From a candidate division KSB3 bacterium (GTDB lineage: Bacteria > Moduliflexota > Moduliflexia > Moduliflexales > Moduliflexaceae), in the NCBI GenBank assembly GCA_002748425.1, contig PDSJ01000031.1, forward strand, positions 1 through 64,000: a stretch of 64,000 nucleotides of DNA, read 5' to 3'. Both the position numbers and the translations under genes were made by a program. A model generated the notes under the pieces. That model saw only the letters and a program-made list of their open reading frames with translations. It did not search any database and was not told the origin of the DNA. Below, piece after piece: positions 51,365 to 61,531 of the stretch (the first letter of the stretch is position 1; each line of letters begins with the position of its first letter).

Positions 51365-54004
51365 ATGAGACGGAAGAGACGAATATATTGTATTATGATT
51401 TTGCTGTGTGGCGTATTGATGGCGCCTGGCGTGTATGCTCAGGACATCACGTTTGAGGCAGGGGTCGATAAAACCCGTATGTCGTATCAGGATGCGCTGG
51501 TCTTGTCACTTGTCCTTTCCGGCAGCAATGTCGATATGAACGCTGTGCCGGAACTGCCGGATCTGGAAGAGAACTTCGATATTCTGCGCGGGCCGAGTCG
51601 TTCCAGCAGCATTTCGATTGTCAATGGGCGCCAATCCAGCTCTCTGACTATTCAGTACATATTGTCTCCAAAGAAAGCCGGTGTGCTCGACATTCCCTCA
51701 ATTTCACTTCAACAAGACGGGAAAACCTATCGCAGCGAGCCGGTCCGTGTTGAGGTGCTGAAGGTCGCTTCCGGCGATTCGCAGGCTCCATCTCAGGATT
51801 CTTCCGGTGCAGGCGCTCATACCTCTGCGGATGCGATGCCGCAGGTCTTTCTGCAAGCTGAAGTCGACAAACCCAGCGCGTATTTGGGCGAGCAAGTGAC
51901 CATTGCGTATAAACTGTACACACAGGTCACTATTTCAGGCTACAATGTCGATCGCCAGCCAGGTTTTACCGGGTTCTGGGTGGAGGAGCTTAAGACGCCG
52001 CAGCCGCCGACACTTCAGCAAAGCGTTGTCAACGGCCGGGAGTATCGCGTTGCTCTGATGAAGAAATTTGCCCTATTCCCGACGTCCAGTGGAGACCTGA
52101 CCATCGAGCCGATGACAATAACGCTTGGGATAAAAACCCACCGCCGAAGACGTTCGCGGGATCCGTTTGGCTTCTTCGATGATCCCTTTTTCGGTGGTAT
52201 CGAGGAAGTTGTTCGAAAAACCGAGCCGCTGACCCTGAAGATTCTTCCCCTGCCGGAAGACAACCGTCCGGATTTCTTCAATGGCGACGTCGGTCATTTT
52301 ACGATGTCTGCTGAACTTGACGCACTGAACGTTGCGCAGGATGAGCCAGTGACCCTGCAAATCAGCATCCAGGGCAGCGGTAATATCAAGACTGTTAAAG
52401 AGCCGTGTATCAGTTTACCAGAGACGATCAAACGCTATGATACCCAGATTACAGAATCCCCCTATACGCTTCAGGATCCGATACAGGGAGAAAAAGTGTT
52501 TGAGATCGTGCTGATCCCTTCTGAAGCTGGAAGCTTTCAACTCGATCCGGTTCAGTTTGCCTTTTTCGAGCCTCAGCAGAAAGCCTATCGCATCCTGCGG
52601 TCCAAACCGCTCACTTTGACGGTCACTCCGGGAGAGTCGCATCCTGAAGTCGGCAGTCGGCGCATTGCGACAAAAGAAGAGGTCAAATTACTGGGGCAGG
52701 ATATTCGTTTTATCGTCACCGATGTACCGCATTTACGCAATCAGGGGCGCTACTGGTATCAGAGCGGACTTTTTCAGGCTTCATTGGTCCTTCCGTTCTG
52801 CGTGATCCTGGCAGCCTGGGGCTATCAGCACTACCGCAGCACTTACATGAGCGACGTACGCTACCAACGGCGTAAACGAGCATTGAAGCAGTCAAAACAT
52901 CGTTTGAACGCAGCGCGTGAGTCCCTGAAACAAAACGATTCAAAAGCATTCCACGCCGAAATTTCAAGCGCTTTGCGGCAATATATCGGCGATAAGCTCG
53001 ATCGTCCGGCCGCCGGCATTCATGCCGAAGAAATTTGTCGTGAACTCGGGAAATACGGCTTTAGTGCGGAAGGGGGACAGCGCTTGACAGAGAGTCTGAA
53101 GCATTGCGATTACGCGCGTTTTGCTCCAGTTGAGGCGGATCAGGAAGACATGCAGCAGCTCCTTCATGATGCTGAAGCGATTCTTGAAGAGCTGGAAGGG
53201 CTGAAAAGCCTCGGTACGAAGAACACGTCGCGACTGCAGACGTCTCTCTTCTTGATTTTCCTGACCCTGGGCGGGACAATGTTGTGCCTGTCTGTCAAGG
53301 CCGACGCTCCCCCTGTGCCGGTGGAAGAGCTTTTCCGGCAGGGAAATCATTTTTACCAGGACTCTCGCTATCAGGAGGCCATCGATGCCTATACGCGGAT
53401 TACGGCACAAGGACTTGAAAACGGTTATGTCTATTACAATCTCGGCAACGCCCTTTTGAAAGCGCAGCGGATCGCTGAGGCAATTTTGCAGTATGAACGG
53501 GCCAAACGATTGCTTCCCAGAGACGACGATGTGGCGTTTAATCTGAATTATGCGCGCGCCCTGACACTTGATAAGATGGACACGCCAGGCAGAAAGCTTT
53601 CGCGGATATTGACAGCTGTCAGGGACTATTTTACACCGAATGAAGTCGCGCTGGCCTTATGGGTTGCGTATGGACTCCTGACTCTGATCGTTGTCGTCTT
53701 TCTGTTTGCGCCGCGCCACGTGAAACGCCTGCTGCTTTTTCCGGCCCTGCCGGCAGCGTTTCTGCTCCTGGGGGCAGCAGTCCTGCTTACGCTTCAAAGC
53801 AGTGCTTTGGAGCGAGAGGAGGCGATTCTGCTGGTCGAACATGCAGCCGCTAAAACTGGTCCCGGCGATGCCTATTCGGATGTCTTCGAGATTCATGAAG
53901 GTGCAAAAGTCCGTATTCAACGGGTAAAATCGGGCTGGGTAGAAGTCAAATTACCGAACAATGTCATCGGCTGGCTTCCGGAAGCCACACTAGAGAGGAT
54001 CTGA
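51365..54004 (+). CDS. batD: BatD-BatE fusion protein
   Basis: 879 residues joining two proteins that are usually separate. Residues 1-~470 are BatD-like: signal peptide (IMILLCGVLMAPGVYA), beta-rich repeats (FEAGVDKTRMSYQDALVLSL, PQVFLQAEVDKPSAYLGEQV) and a membrane segment near 468-485. A cytoplasmic helical part follows (ALRQYIGDKLDRPAAGIHA). A second hydrophobic signal-like segment occurs at 622-642 (LFLIFLTLGGTMLCLSVKA), then BatE-like TPRs (~650-720), two membrane segments (~761-812) and a C-terminal SH3-like domain (~822-879). The reading frame is continuous. Confidence 0.87.
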   Translation: MRRKRRIYCIMILLCGVLMAPGVYAQDITFEAGVDKTRMSYQDALVLSLVLSGSNVDMNAVPELPDLEENFDILRGPSRSSSISIVNGRQSSSLTIQYILSPKKAGVLDIPSISLQQDGKTYRSEPVRVEVLKVASGDSQAPSQDSSGAGAHTSADAMPQVFLQAEVDKPSAYLGEQVTIAYKLYTQVTISGYNVDRQPGFTGFWVEELKTPQPPTLQQSVVNGREYRVALMKKFALFPTSSGDLTIEPMTITLGIKTHRRRRSRDPFGFFDDPFFGGIEEVVRKTEPLTLKILPLPEDNRPDFFNGDVGHFTMSAELDALNVAQDEPVTLQISIQGSGNIKTVKEPCISLPETIKRYDTQITESPYTLQDPIQGEKVFEIVLIPSEAGSFQLDPVQFAFFEPQQKAYRILRSKPLTLTVTPGESHPEVGSRRIATKEEVKLLGQDIRFIVTDVPHLRNQGRYWYQSGLFQASLVLPFCVILAAWGYQHYRSTYMSDVRYQRRKRALKQSKHRLNAARESLKQNDSKAFHAEISSALRQYIGDKLDRPAAGIHAEEICRELGKYGFSAEGGQRLTESLKHCDYARFAPVEADQEDMQQLLHDAEAILEELEGLKSLGTKNTSRLQTSLFLIFLTLGGTMLCLSVKADAPPVPVEELFRQGNHFYQDSRYQEAIDAYTRITAQGLENGYVYYNLGNALLKAQRIAEAILQYERAKRLLPRDDDVAFNLNYARALTLDKMDTPGRKLSRILTAVRDYFTPNEVALALWVAYGLLTLIVVVFLFAPRHVKRLLLFPALPAAFLLLGAAVLLTLQSSALEREEAILLVEHAAAKTGPGDAYSDVFEIHEGAKVRIQRVKSGWVEVKLPNNVIGWLPEATLERI

Positions 54005-54019
54005 AGGAGAGCTCGGTCT

Positions 54020-57000
54020 TCATCCGGATCCATCTTCCTGGAACTGGTGCGCTTTGGCTCGAAGACGTTTCATGCGCCGTGGATCGAGACGGCAGATCCG
54101 GCGGTAGTCACAGTAATGACAACCGGCATCATTTTCTTTGAGGAAGGTTGGGTGGAAACGGCCTTTGCGAATTTTTTCAGCGCTTTGGACGGCAAGGTCG
54201 GCATAGTATCGCAACAACTTCAGAACGTCGGTGTATGAGCCAAGCATTGAAGGCTTGTGTCGGCTGTTGTTGAAATATTTTTGGCTGCCGTGTTCCGTGC
54301 CTCCAAGAAAGACTTTTTTCTCAAGTGCATTACGATTCTGCAGGGCATAGTAGCCGCCGGCGACAAGTTCAGCGCTATCGCCCAAATATTCACGAGCCGC
54401 CAGCACATACAGGGGAAGCTGGAACGAACGTCCTTCCATAACCGCGCTGTTTGCGGGAAGCTTACCGGTTTTATAATCGTAGAGTACGGCTTTGGGACGT
54501 GAGTTTGCCGTTGAGACATCTTCAAGATCAATGCGGTCGATCTTTCCTTGAAAACGGATTGTGGCAGGCCGCCCTTTATCCGTATGACCATGTAATTCGC
54601 AGGGATCAGCAGAGAGCCGGTATCCGAATTCATCGGAGCTATGGTCTCCGCCGGATCTGAGGCTGCGTATGCCGAAATGCGCTTCGAGATAAGCAGGAGT
54701 GACCTTGTCTTCATTCCTGCTTTCCAGATCAATAAAAGCGGCCAGAAGCCCTTGTTGCCCGACGTTATCGCTATCACCCGTCAAGGATTTTGGGGACAGG
54801 CCGCTTAACAGGTCCTCCCGGAACTGCTCCCAGAACAGCCCTGAAAAATGGTAGGCTTCCAGCTCTTCTTCAGCGATGTGTAACATGCGGATTCGCGCCT
54901 CTTCCTGCCAACGGGCTCGATCAGACTGTGCGTGCAAGAAGCGACGGTCCACATTGCCGATCGTCGGATTGCCTGAACGTGCTGCTGATGGGTCCGCGGC
55001 ATAGAAACGGAAGAGAATCTTATGCAGCAGCATGCCTTTTTCGAGCGCATCCATTTCTGTCGGAAAGACCATCAACGGAGTTAATCCGAGCAAGTATTGA
55101 AAGAAAAATTTGATCGGGCAGCGAGCATAGAGATCGAATTCCGTGGCAGAGTAAACATGCTTGTGAGGATCGTAACGACGCCGGAGTTGCGCTTTGGTCC
55201 ATTTCGCCGCCAGTATGCCGTCAAAGGCGCTGAACTGTAGAGAACTCTGGCGGCTCTGAGCCTGCAAAGCCTGGAGAAAGCGCTCAGCCCGTTCTGCAGG
55301 AAGAAGTTCGCGTATCAGCGCTTTCAGATCTTCGGCCGTGCCAGGCTGTGCTTGGCTGTCATACCAGCAGCGTCCCAGCCATGCATACAGCTCGGCCGAG
55401 CTGTAAAGTGTTTGCGCCGAATCAGCACTGTTGCATTCATGTTGCAGCAAGACTGATTCTGTCGTGTCGGACTGCCGTATAAGCTGCTCGATATAACTGG
55501 AACGCAGTAAGTCTTTTTCATCTTGCTGCAAGGGATAGGAGAGGTAGAGAGCTTCCGTCGGGTTGAGGCTGTTCAGATGGAACAGATGCGCGGATTCTTC
55601 GAGTCGATCGTGATCAGTGGGAAGGCCGAGCAGTTCGACGTCCTGAGCTGAGAGAAAAATATGATTCTCCTCCTGCCCGGGAAAATCGCGCTCGACCAAT
55701 CCGCCAAAAAAGAAATGGCGAAAGCGCAGCTGCCGTGTATCGAGCCGTCCCAGAATACACACGCTGTCATGAAGCTGCTGCGGGACGTAATAGCGCTCTT
55801 CTGCCAGCAGCGTTCGCAGTCTCTCAGAGAACTCCTCTGGTCGGCAGGTGGAATACCGTCCCTGTGGCGCAGCATATTTTTGCAGTTCTTGCTCAAAGAC
55901 GTTGAGCACGTCCAGCAATGTGGCAAGAGCGCAGCTTTCTTGTTCTCGAATGCTGCGTTCTTTGCTTTGCAAAATGCGCGCCGGCAGCTGTAAACGCCGG
56001 ATCGCCTCCCGGATAAAATCCAGAAAGTCCTGAATATCATAAGCTCTTGTCAACTCAAAGCGTCCTAAAAAGTTGAAAAAGTCCAGTAAAAGCGGGATGA
56101 TAGATCTTTGTATGGTTTTTTCAATGTCTTGGCCGGGCGTCGAGTTCTGAAATGCAGGCTCGCTGAAAGGCGTTGCATCCCTTTTCTCTTCACAAGAAGA
56201 GGGCGCGGCCTGCGCAGATAGGAGCTTTTCAATCCATACGGATCTTCCTTGTCTGATCTCCAGACGCTGCGCCAGAGACTCGAGATGATGAATACTGCCG
56301 GCATCCAGAGTGAGCGTTGCGTGTGCTTCCCGGGAGGAGTCATGGGGGGGAAGAGGCGACCATTGGACCAGGGGGGAGGAAAAAAGCGCGTGTACGCTGT
56401 CGAGGCGACCATCCTCTAATAAGACTCGAAAGAGGCGAAAAATTGTAATGACAAGCGGCGACGAAGCGAGTGAGTACCCATGAAACATGCTGAAGGGAAT
56501 GCCGTAACGGGGGAAAATGTCCCGAATCGCATGTTCGTATTGTTCTATCTGCGGAAAGGCCACGCCGATTTCATGAAGATGGACGATCCTGCCCTGTTGC
56601 TGCAACTGTCTGATTGTTTTGGCAATGCGAGTCACTTCTTCTCTGCGATCGGCTGATGCGTGTATGAAAAGCTCTCTGGCATCTCGCGCCGGAATCCTGT
56701 CTCGATCTGTGCGGCGTTGCGGCTGCAGGCTGCCAAAGGCATCTGGCGTATATCGGCGTACGGAAAAACCGGATTCCCGGATGTAGGGGAGAATATGACG
56801 ATAAACTCGGCTTGATTTCGGGATGTCAGCGGCTTCTGCGTATTCGTAAGGATTTTCTGCGACATCGACCGTGATGAAGGTCTGCTCGAATTGAGCGCAT
56901 AAGGCGCTGAAAATCTGCTGCACCGGTCGTGTGAGTTCGTAGTAGCCTTCAAGCACGAGGAGTTCGGGAGAGTCGGTCCATAGACCGATATCGAGGCTGC

Positions 57001-57577
57001 CGGTTTGCGCTGCGTGAGCAAGTTCAAGGAAAATCCCGGATTCATCGATCTTAGCGCTTGTCTCGAGATGCTCTGTGTAAGATCTGAAGATGTCGAGTAC
57101 TTCCTGATAGATTCGCGGCTGTCGCCCTCGACAGGCGTGTAAGCTTGTCGCCAGCTCCTCAGCGGATGCAAAGCCGACGCGCCGAAGGTCGTCCAGAAAG
57201 TCCCGAACTTTGGTGACAATGCCGGGATGCTCGCGGTATGCCCTGAAACAAGAGCGCCCTCTGCGGCGTTCAAGCTGAGCGTGGAGAAGATCTTCGATCA
57301 GAATTTTTTGCTCTAATTCCCCAAGCAAGGCTTTATGTTCTGGTCTGCGCTGATAGAGCGCTTTGAAAAAATCCGGCAGGGTGCTCACCGGAAAATGAAA
57401 ACAGCCGCTGAATTCACGTAAAATCCGATCTCGCAAGCGGCGCACCCGTACATCGGAGCGGACCAGATAGACACAGGACTGTGCCTCATGCTCCCGGATT
57501 AGTTGCAGGCATTTCTCAAACGTCTCATCGTTTTTCCCGTCGTAGGCGGGGCCGTAGAGCACGGTTACATTCGGCAT
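54020..57577 (-). CDS. addB: AddB-like nuclease
   Basis: 1185 residues from ATG 57577 (MPNVTVLYGPAYDGKND); an ATG 42 bases upstream has a poorer context. The N-terminal Walker A position reads GPAYDGKN, without the Lys-Thr/Ser of a functional loop, as in several AddB proteins. The C-terminal nuclease has GKIDRIDLED, LYDYKTGKL and FQLPLYVLAAREYL. The iron-sulfur cysteines are in ARCPIKFFFQYLLG and GCHYCDYRRIC. It should act with the AddA-like protein encoded 12.5 kb away. The stop is 15 bp from the end of the convergent batD gene. Confidence 0.9.
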   Translation of the reverse strand: MPNVTVLYGPAYDGKNDETFEKCLQLIREHEAQSCVYLVRSDVRVRRLRDRILREFSGCFHFPVSTLPDFFKALYQRRPEHKALLGELEQKILIEDLLHAQLERRRGRSCFRAYREHPGIVTKVRDFLDDLRRVGFASAEELATSLHACRGRQPRIYQEVLDIFRSYTEHLETSAKIDESGIFLELAHAAQTGSLDIGLWTDSPELLVLEGYYELTRPVQQIFSALCAQFEQTFITVDVAENPYEYAEAADIPKSSRVYRHILPYIRESGFSVRRYTPDAFGSLQPQRRTDRDRIPARDARELFIHASADRREEVTRIAKTIRQLQQQGRIVHLHEIGVAFPQIEQYEHAIRDIFPRYGIPFSMFHGYSLASSPLVITIFRLFRVLLEDGRLDSVHALFSSPLVQWSPLPPHDSSREAHATLTLDAGSIHHLESLAQRLEIRQGRSVWIEKLLSAQAAPSSCEEKRDATPFSEPAFQNSTPGQDIEKTIQRSIIPLLLDFFNFLGRFELTRAYDIQDFLDFIREAIRRLQLPARILQSKERSIREQESCALATLLDVLNVFEQELQKYAAPQGRYSTCRPEEFSERLRTLLAEERYYVPQQLHDSVCILGRLDTRQLRFRHFFFGGLVERDFPGQEENHIFLSAQDVELLGLPTDHDRLEESAHLFHLNSLNPTEALYLSYPLQQDEKDLLRSSYIEQLIRQSDTTESVLLQHECNSADSAQTLYSSAELYAWLGRCWYDSQAQPGTAEDLKALIRELLPAERAERFLQALQAQSRQSSLQFSAFDGILAAKWTKAQLRRRYDPHKHVYSATEFDLYARCPIKFFFQYLLGLTPLMVFPTEMDALEKGMLLHKILFRFYAADPSAARSGNPTIGNVDRRFLHAQSDRARWQEEARIRMLHIAEEELEAYHFSGLFWEQFREDLLSGLSPKSLTGDSDNVGQQGLLAAFIDLESRNEDKVTPAYLEAHFGIRSLRSGGDHSSDEFGYRLSADPCELHGHTDKGRPATIRFQGKIDRIDLEDVSTANSRPKAVLYDYKTGKLPANSAVMEGRSFQLPLYVLAAREYLGDSAELVAGGYYALQNRNALEKKVFLGGTEHGSQKYFNNSRHKPSMLGSYTDVLKLLRYYADLAVQSAEKIRKGRFHPTFLKENDAGCHYCDYRRICRLDPRRMKRLRAKAHQFQEDGSG

Positions 57578-57830
57578 ACGCACAGCATCCTTGTTGAGCT
57601 TCGGGACGTTTGACGGCATTCGGCCCCGATAAGGTGAATATTGTCACAGCGCTTGCTGATCGATTGGCAGCGTTATCGACACAGGATAATAATCCGACAG
57701 GAAAAAGACGCCGGCGCAACAAAAAAATCTCGTTTCCCGGAAGTTTTTAGAACGCGTATGTTCTATTTTACGTTTCATCTGTACTTTTGCCTTGACGCGA
57801 AAGCTTGCCATACGATTACAATGCCATCTT

Positions 57831-58865
57831 ATGAACACAACATGTTGCTTCGTTGTCACGTGCCTGATGCTCGTCTTTTTCACGCTTTTTAGCGGATGTG
57901 GCAATTCTGACTCTCAAGATGAGCGCGCGCCCTGGGATTCGTATGATGATTCCGGAACTTCGCTGTCTGAAAACCGTGATGCAGCAGGCCCGCAGCTGAC
58001 ACCTCAAGAGGCGGCTCTTGTGAATGGCGAAGGAATCAGCATGGAGGCCTTTGCCGCGCGGCTGCATCTTTCCGCTCGTCAGTTTGATGACGCTGATGCC
58101 CTCGACCGAGACACCTTGAACCGTTTGCGCGAAAGTACGCTGCAAGAGCTTATCAACGAGCGTTTGATCGCGCAGCAGGCTGTAACACAGCAGGTTTCCG
58201 TGTCGGATGATGAAATTCAGCGGCAACGCGACAATCTCCTGGAAAAGCTGCAGGCCGATAACATACAGACAGTCCTCGATGAGCAGGGACTGTCATATGA
58301 GGAATGGGAAGAAAGTCAGCGGAACAGACTCTTGCAGGAAAAATTGATTGACCTGAATATGGGGTCCATGATTCATCTGTCTCAGGAAGAAGTCAGACAG
58401 GCTTATGAGCAAAATCGAGCTGAATACGAGCGTGAAGCTCAAGTTCGGGCTGCCCAGATCCTGACGTATGAGGAGAGCCGGGCGCAGCAGGCATTAGAGG
58501 CCCTTCAGAGCGGCGCTGACTTTGCTCAGGTTGCCCGGAAGTATTCCGAGAGTCAGGATGCCGGCGCGGGCGGAGACCTCGGCTTTTTTGAAGAAGGTGT
58601 CATGCCCCCGGAACTTGATGATGTGATTTTTTCTTTAGAAGTCGGGGACGTCAGCCCGATCGTTAAAACCCCTTATGGCTATCAGATCGTGACACTGCTC
58701 GAACGCCGCAGCGCCGGCAGCATACGCTTTGAAGACGCGAAAGCGCAAATTGAAGAGCGTCTGATACAGCAAAAACGTATGGTTGCCATTGATCGCTGGA
58801 TGCTCGAACTTCGCAAAGAGGCCACAATTTTAATCAACGAGTCTGCGCTAAGGCAAATTCAGTGA
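57831..58865 (+). CDS. Lipoprotein peptidyl-prolyl isomerase (parvulin, PrsA/SurA-like)
   Basis: 344 residues from ATG 57831, giving a lipoprotein signal MNTTCCFVVTCLMLVFFTLF then SGCGNS (lipobox FSGC). A SurA-N-like helical domain (~75-190, VNGEGISMEAFAARL) leads to one rotamase domain (~215-305; AAQILTYEESRAQQALEALQ, GAGGDLGFFEEG, PYGYQIVTLLERR). Such proteins assist folding of exported proteins at the membrane. An upstream TTGACG element lies 30 bp from the start, so the leader is very short or absent. It forms a tandem with the next gene. Confidence 0.88.
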   Translation: MNTTCCFVVTCLMLVFFTLFSGCGNSDSQDERAPWDSYDDSGTSLSENRDAAGPQLTPQEAALVNGEGISMEAFAARLHLSARQFDDADALDRDTLNRLRESTLQELINERLIAQQAVTQQVSVSDDEIQRQRDNLLEKLQADNIQTVLDEQGLSYEEWEESQRNRLLQEKLIDLNMGSMIHLSQEEVRQAYEQNRAEYEREAQVRAAQILTYEESRAQQALEALQSGADFAQVARKYSESQDAGAGGDLGFFEEGVMPPELDDVIFSLEVGDVSPIVKTPYGYQIVTLLERRSAGSIRFEDAKAQIEERLIQQKRMVAIDRWMLELRKEATILINESALRQIQ

Positions 58866-58941
58866 ACGGGAAAGAGCGTTGAGAATCGAGTGTTGTCTGT
58901 CATCTTCGGTTTTTCAAGGCTGTCATTCTGTACTTGTATCT

Positions 58942-59895
58942 ATGAAGCTGATGGTGAAAATTATTCTGGCTGTGTCGTGTCTGTCCCTGGGGATGACAGC
59001 GGTTGCATCCGAGCAGGGCGATGGAATCGCTGTTGTGGTGAACAAAAAAGTTATCACGCGCTCCAGGGTTCGCGAGGCCGAACGCCAGTTTACTGCGCAA
59101 GGTCGCTTTCTGCTGGATGAAAATGAGGAACAACGACAAGAAAAAGTCATAAACTTTTTGATCGAAGAAGAATTAGTGCGCCAGCGCGCAGAGGTCCTGG
59201 GGATTCTTGTCACGTCTGAAGAATTCGACGCGGCCGTCGAAGATATAAAACAGCGTAACAGTTTGATTTCAGACGATCAGTTGAAAAATGTGGTCAATCA
59301 GGAAGGGAAAACCTGGGATGAATTTACTGAAGAAATCAAAGGGCAAATCAAAATTGTGAAGCTTATGAGCCGGGAAGTCCGGTCTTCGATTGAGGTCGGT
59401 GATGCTGAGATTCGTGAGTATTATGAGAGTCATCAGGACCAGTTTAAACCTGCTGCAGTGAGTGTGCATGTCCGTCAGATTCTGCTCGAAGTCAAGCCTG
59501 GGGATGATGAGCGCGCCGTAAAAAAACGGGGGGAAACGTTGGTGTCGGATCTGCGAAACGGGGCGGATTTTCAGGCACTGGCCAGAGCGCACTCGGCGCA
59601 CAGTTCGGCAGACTCGGGAGGAGAACTCGGCACGTTTAAAGAGGGAGAATTGGCCGCACCCTATTCTGTGGTGTTCTCGATGGAAGCAGGAGCAATCAGC
59701 GACTTGCTGCGTACGGATGCCGGCTTCCTGATTTTATATGTCGAAGAACGAAGCGGCGGTGCAGAATCAGGCTTTGAGAGCGCCAAAGCGCAGATTCAGA
59801 AAATCTTGTATAAGCAAAAAAGTGAGGCGCGTTATAAAGCATGGTTGCAAGAGCTGAGGCAGAAAGCCTATATCGACATAAAACAGGGGGACTAA
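58942..59895 (+). CDS. Periplasmic parvulin-type foldase (SurA-like)
   Basis: 317 residues from ATG 58942 (signal peptide MKLMVKIILAVSCLSLGMTA, cleavage near VASEQ); the frame is open upstream to 58879 but without a signal-like N-terminus. It has a SurA-N-type domain (IAVVVNKKVITRSRVREAER) and one rotamase domain (VHVRQILLEVKPGDDERAVK, SADSGGELGTFKEGEL, LRTDAGFLILYVEERSG). It is likely to be a soluble periplasmic chaperone for outer-membrane proteins. It is followed 2 bp later by the rqcP-like gene. Confidence 0.87.
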   Translation: MKLMVKIILAVSCLSLGMTAVASEQGDGIAVVVNKKVITRSRVREAERQFTAQGRFLLDENEEQRQEKVINFLIEEELVRQRAEVLGILVTSEEFDAAVEDIKQRNSLISDDQLKNVVNQEGKTWDEFTEEIKGQIKIVKLMSREVRSSIEVGDAEIREYYESHQDQFKPAAVSVHVRQILLEVKPGDDERAVKKRGETLVSDLRNGADFQALARAHSAHSSADSGGELGTFKEGELAAPYSVVFSMEAGAISDLLRTDAGFLILYVEERSGGAESGFESAKAQIQKILYKQKSEARYKAWLQELRQKAYIDIKQGD

Positions 59896-59897
59896 TC

Positions 59898-60176
59898 GTG
59901 CGCCTGGATTATTTTTTGAAAGTCAGCCGTCTCGTAAAACGGCGTCCGTTCGCAAAAGAGATGTGCGACAAAAAGCTGGTAGAGCTTAACGGACAGACCG
60001 CAAAAGCCGGTAAAGAGCTCTTTAGCGGTGATACGATCACGTTGAACTTCCCTCATCGCCGTCTGAAAGTCAGGGTCGAACACGTTCCCGAACGAGCGAT
60101 TTCCAGGAAAGATGCCTCGACCTTATATTCAATCATTGAAGAACTTCAAGAGTGTGAGGATGAGTTATTGTGGTAA
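59898..60176 (+). CDS. rqcP: S4-domain RNA-binding protein (RqcP/Hsp15-like)
   Basis: 92 residues from GTG 59898 (CAGGGGGA site). [20 protein letters not shown], then [20 protein letters not shown], matches RqcP, the S4 protein that works with RqcH in tailing stalled nascent chains on the 50S subunit; the Hsp15 family is close. No rqcH gene lies in the window. The gene overlaps the next gene by 7 bp. The link between parvulin foldases and rqcP resembles the mfd-prsA-yabO neighbourhood of Gram-positive bacteria, though mfd is not here. Confidence 0.85.
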   Translation: MRLDYFLKVSRLVKRRPFAKEMCDKKLVELNGQTAKAGKELFSGDTITLNFPHRRLKVRVEHVPERAISRKDASTLYSIIEELQECEDELLW

Positions 60177-61531
60177 GATTCGCACAATTTAAACCAGGAA
60201 CCCGTTTCCGGGTTCTGCTCGGCGTCGTCAGCGTCGGGCTGGCTATCCCAGCGTTCCTCAGTCCGGATCTGATCTCTGCTGTCTTCATTCTGATAGTGAT
60301 CTGCCTGCCTTGTGCCGGATATCTCCTGGACAGGTATTTTAACAGGCAGATGAGCGTTCTCCAAGATGTTGAAACACAAATTCAGGGATCTTTTCAGAAA
60401 TTTGAGGCCCGTGAAAAGCATTATCAAGATGATGTCGGGCATCTTCAGGCCGAATTGGCCAGGCTGCAAGAGCTCAACAGCAATTTACAGGAGGCCGAAA
60501 GCCCCCGGAAGATTTTGTATTATCTTGCCGAAGCTGTCCACTATCTTGTCGATTTTGATCGAACCTTGATCTTTCTGTATAACTCCGAAACTGATATGTT
60601 GGAGTGTCTGGAAGCACGGAGCGAAGAACCTGACGCCTTGCACGATTTTGTTGTTCCGGTGAACGAGGAGGGAGCTGCGCTCGCAAGAGTGTTCAGAGAA
60701 CAAATAGTGTATCACGTTGAGGATGCGTCAGAAATCCCAGCGCATGACTATCCCTCCCCGCCCTACGATCGGGTTTTTGCATGCTCTCCTCAATCCATGG
60801 TGATTCTCCCTCTGGTCGTCAATAAAAAAAGTCTGGGGATTTTATTAGTGGATAATAGTTCTCAGGAGCATCCGATTAGCAGCCAGTATGTCGAATTGTT
60901 CAAAGTGTTTGCGTATCAGGCGTCAATGGCGATTGCGGCTATTCGTCTGCAAGATGAACTGCATCAATTAAAGCTCAATGTGGAACAGAATGCTCAGGAT
61001 CTTCTGGAACGCCGTCGGTTTTATTCGAGGATCGTACAAGACTTGTCCTCTGCCATGTCCCAAATGTCCAGTTCGATTGAGCAGCTCACGGCAAGTGCGC
61101 AGAACTTGACCGGGCAGAGCGAAGATCTGATCGGGCAGGGAGCTGAACTCATCAAACAAGTGTCGAAAGTCGATGATATTATTGCTTCGATCAATACGGT
61201 GACCCGGCAGACAAAACTACTTGCGTTTAATGCCACAATCGAGGCGGTTCGTGTCGGAGAGGCCGGGCGTGGCTTCGCCGTGGTCGCCGAAGAGATGCGT
61301 AAGCTTGCGCAACGCAGTGGGGACGATTCGACGATGATTAAATCGACCTTGAAGAACATGCAGAATGCGGTGAAGACTATCGCTGAAGTGGCTGGAGCTA
61401 CGCATACTATTGCTGTCTCGCAAAAGCAAGACACCGAGCAGATGCATGTGGTCACGGCAGATGTACTGAGACGCGCCGACGATCTTATCAGGTCCCTGCA
61501 AATTCAGACAGTACCGCAGGAACGTTCTTAA
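60170..61531 (+). CDS. GAF and methyl-accepting-like signalling protein
   Basis: 453 residues. Two N-terminal membrane segments ([17 protein letters not shown] and [17 protein letters not shown]), a coiled coil, a GAF domain (~105-265), a second coiled coil and a chemoreceptor-like signalling hairpin whose tip reads [20 protein letters not shown] then [19 protein letters not shown]. The usual tip is TNLLALNAAIEAARAGE. The hairpin is short, about 150 residues, and there is no HAMP domain. It starts inside the rqcP-like gene (GTG at 60170), an odd partner for it. No che gene is nearby. Confidence 0.85.
   Translation: MVRFAQFKPGTRFRVLLGVVSVGLAIPAFLSPDLISAVFILIVICLPCAGYLLDRYFNRQMSVLQDVETQIQGSFQKFEAREKHYQDDVGHLQAELARLQELNSNLQEAESPRKILYYLAEAVHYLVDFDRTLIFLYNSETDMLECLEARSEEPDALHDFVVPVNEEGAALARVFREQIVYHVEDASEIPAHDYPSPPYDRVFACSPQSMVILPLVVNKKSLGILLVDNSSQEHPISSQYVELFKVFAYQASMAIAAIRLQDELHQLKLNVEQNAQDLLERRRFYSRIVQDLSSAMSQMSSSIEQLTASAQNLTGQSEDLIGQGAELIKQVSKVDDIIASINTVTRQTKLLAFNATIEAVRVGEAGRGFAVVAEEMRKLAQRSGDDSTMIKSTLKNMQNAVKTIAEVAGATHTIAVSQKQDTEQMHVVTADVLRRADDLIRSLQIQTVPQERS

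Noticed and set aside
58879..58941. Longer TTG start for the second parvulin foldase
   Set aside because: It adds 21 residues before a good signal peptide and places cysteines where none are expected.
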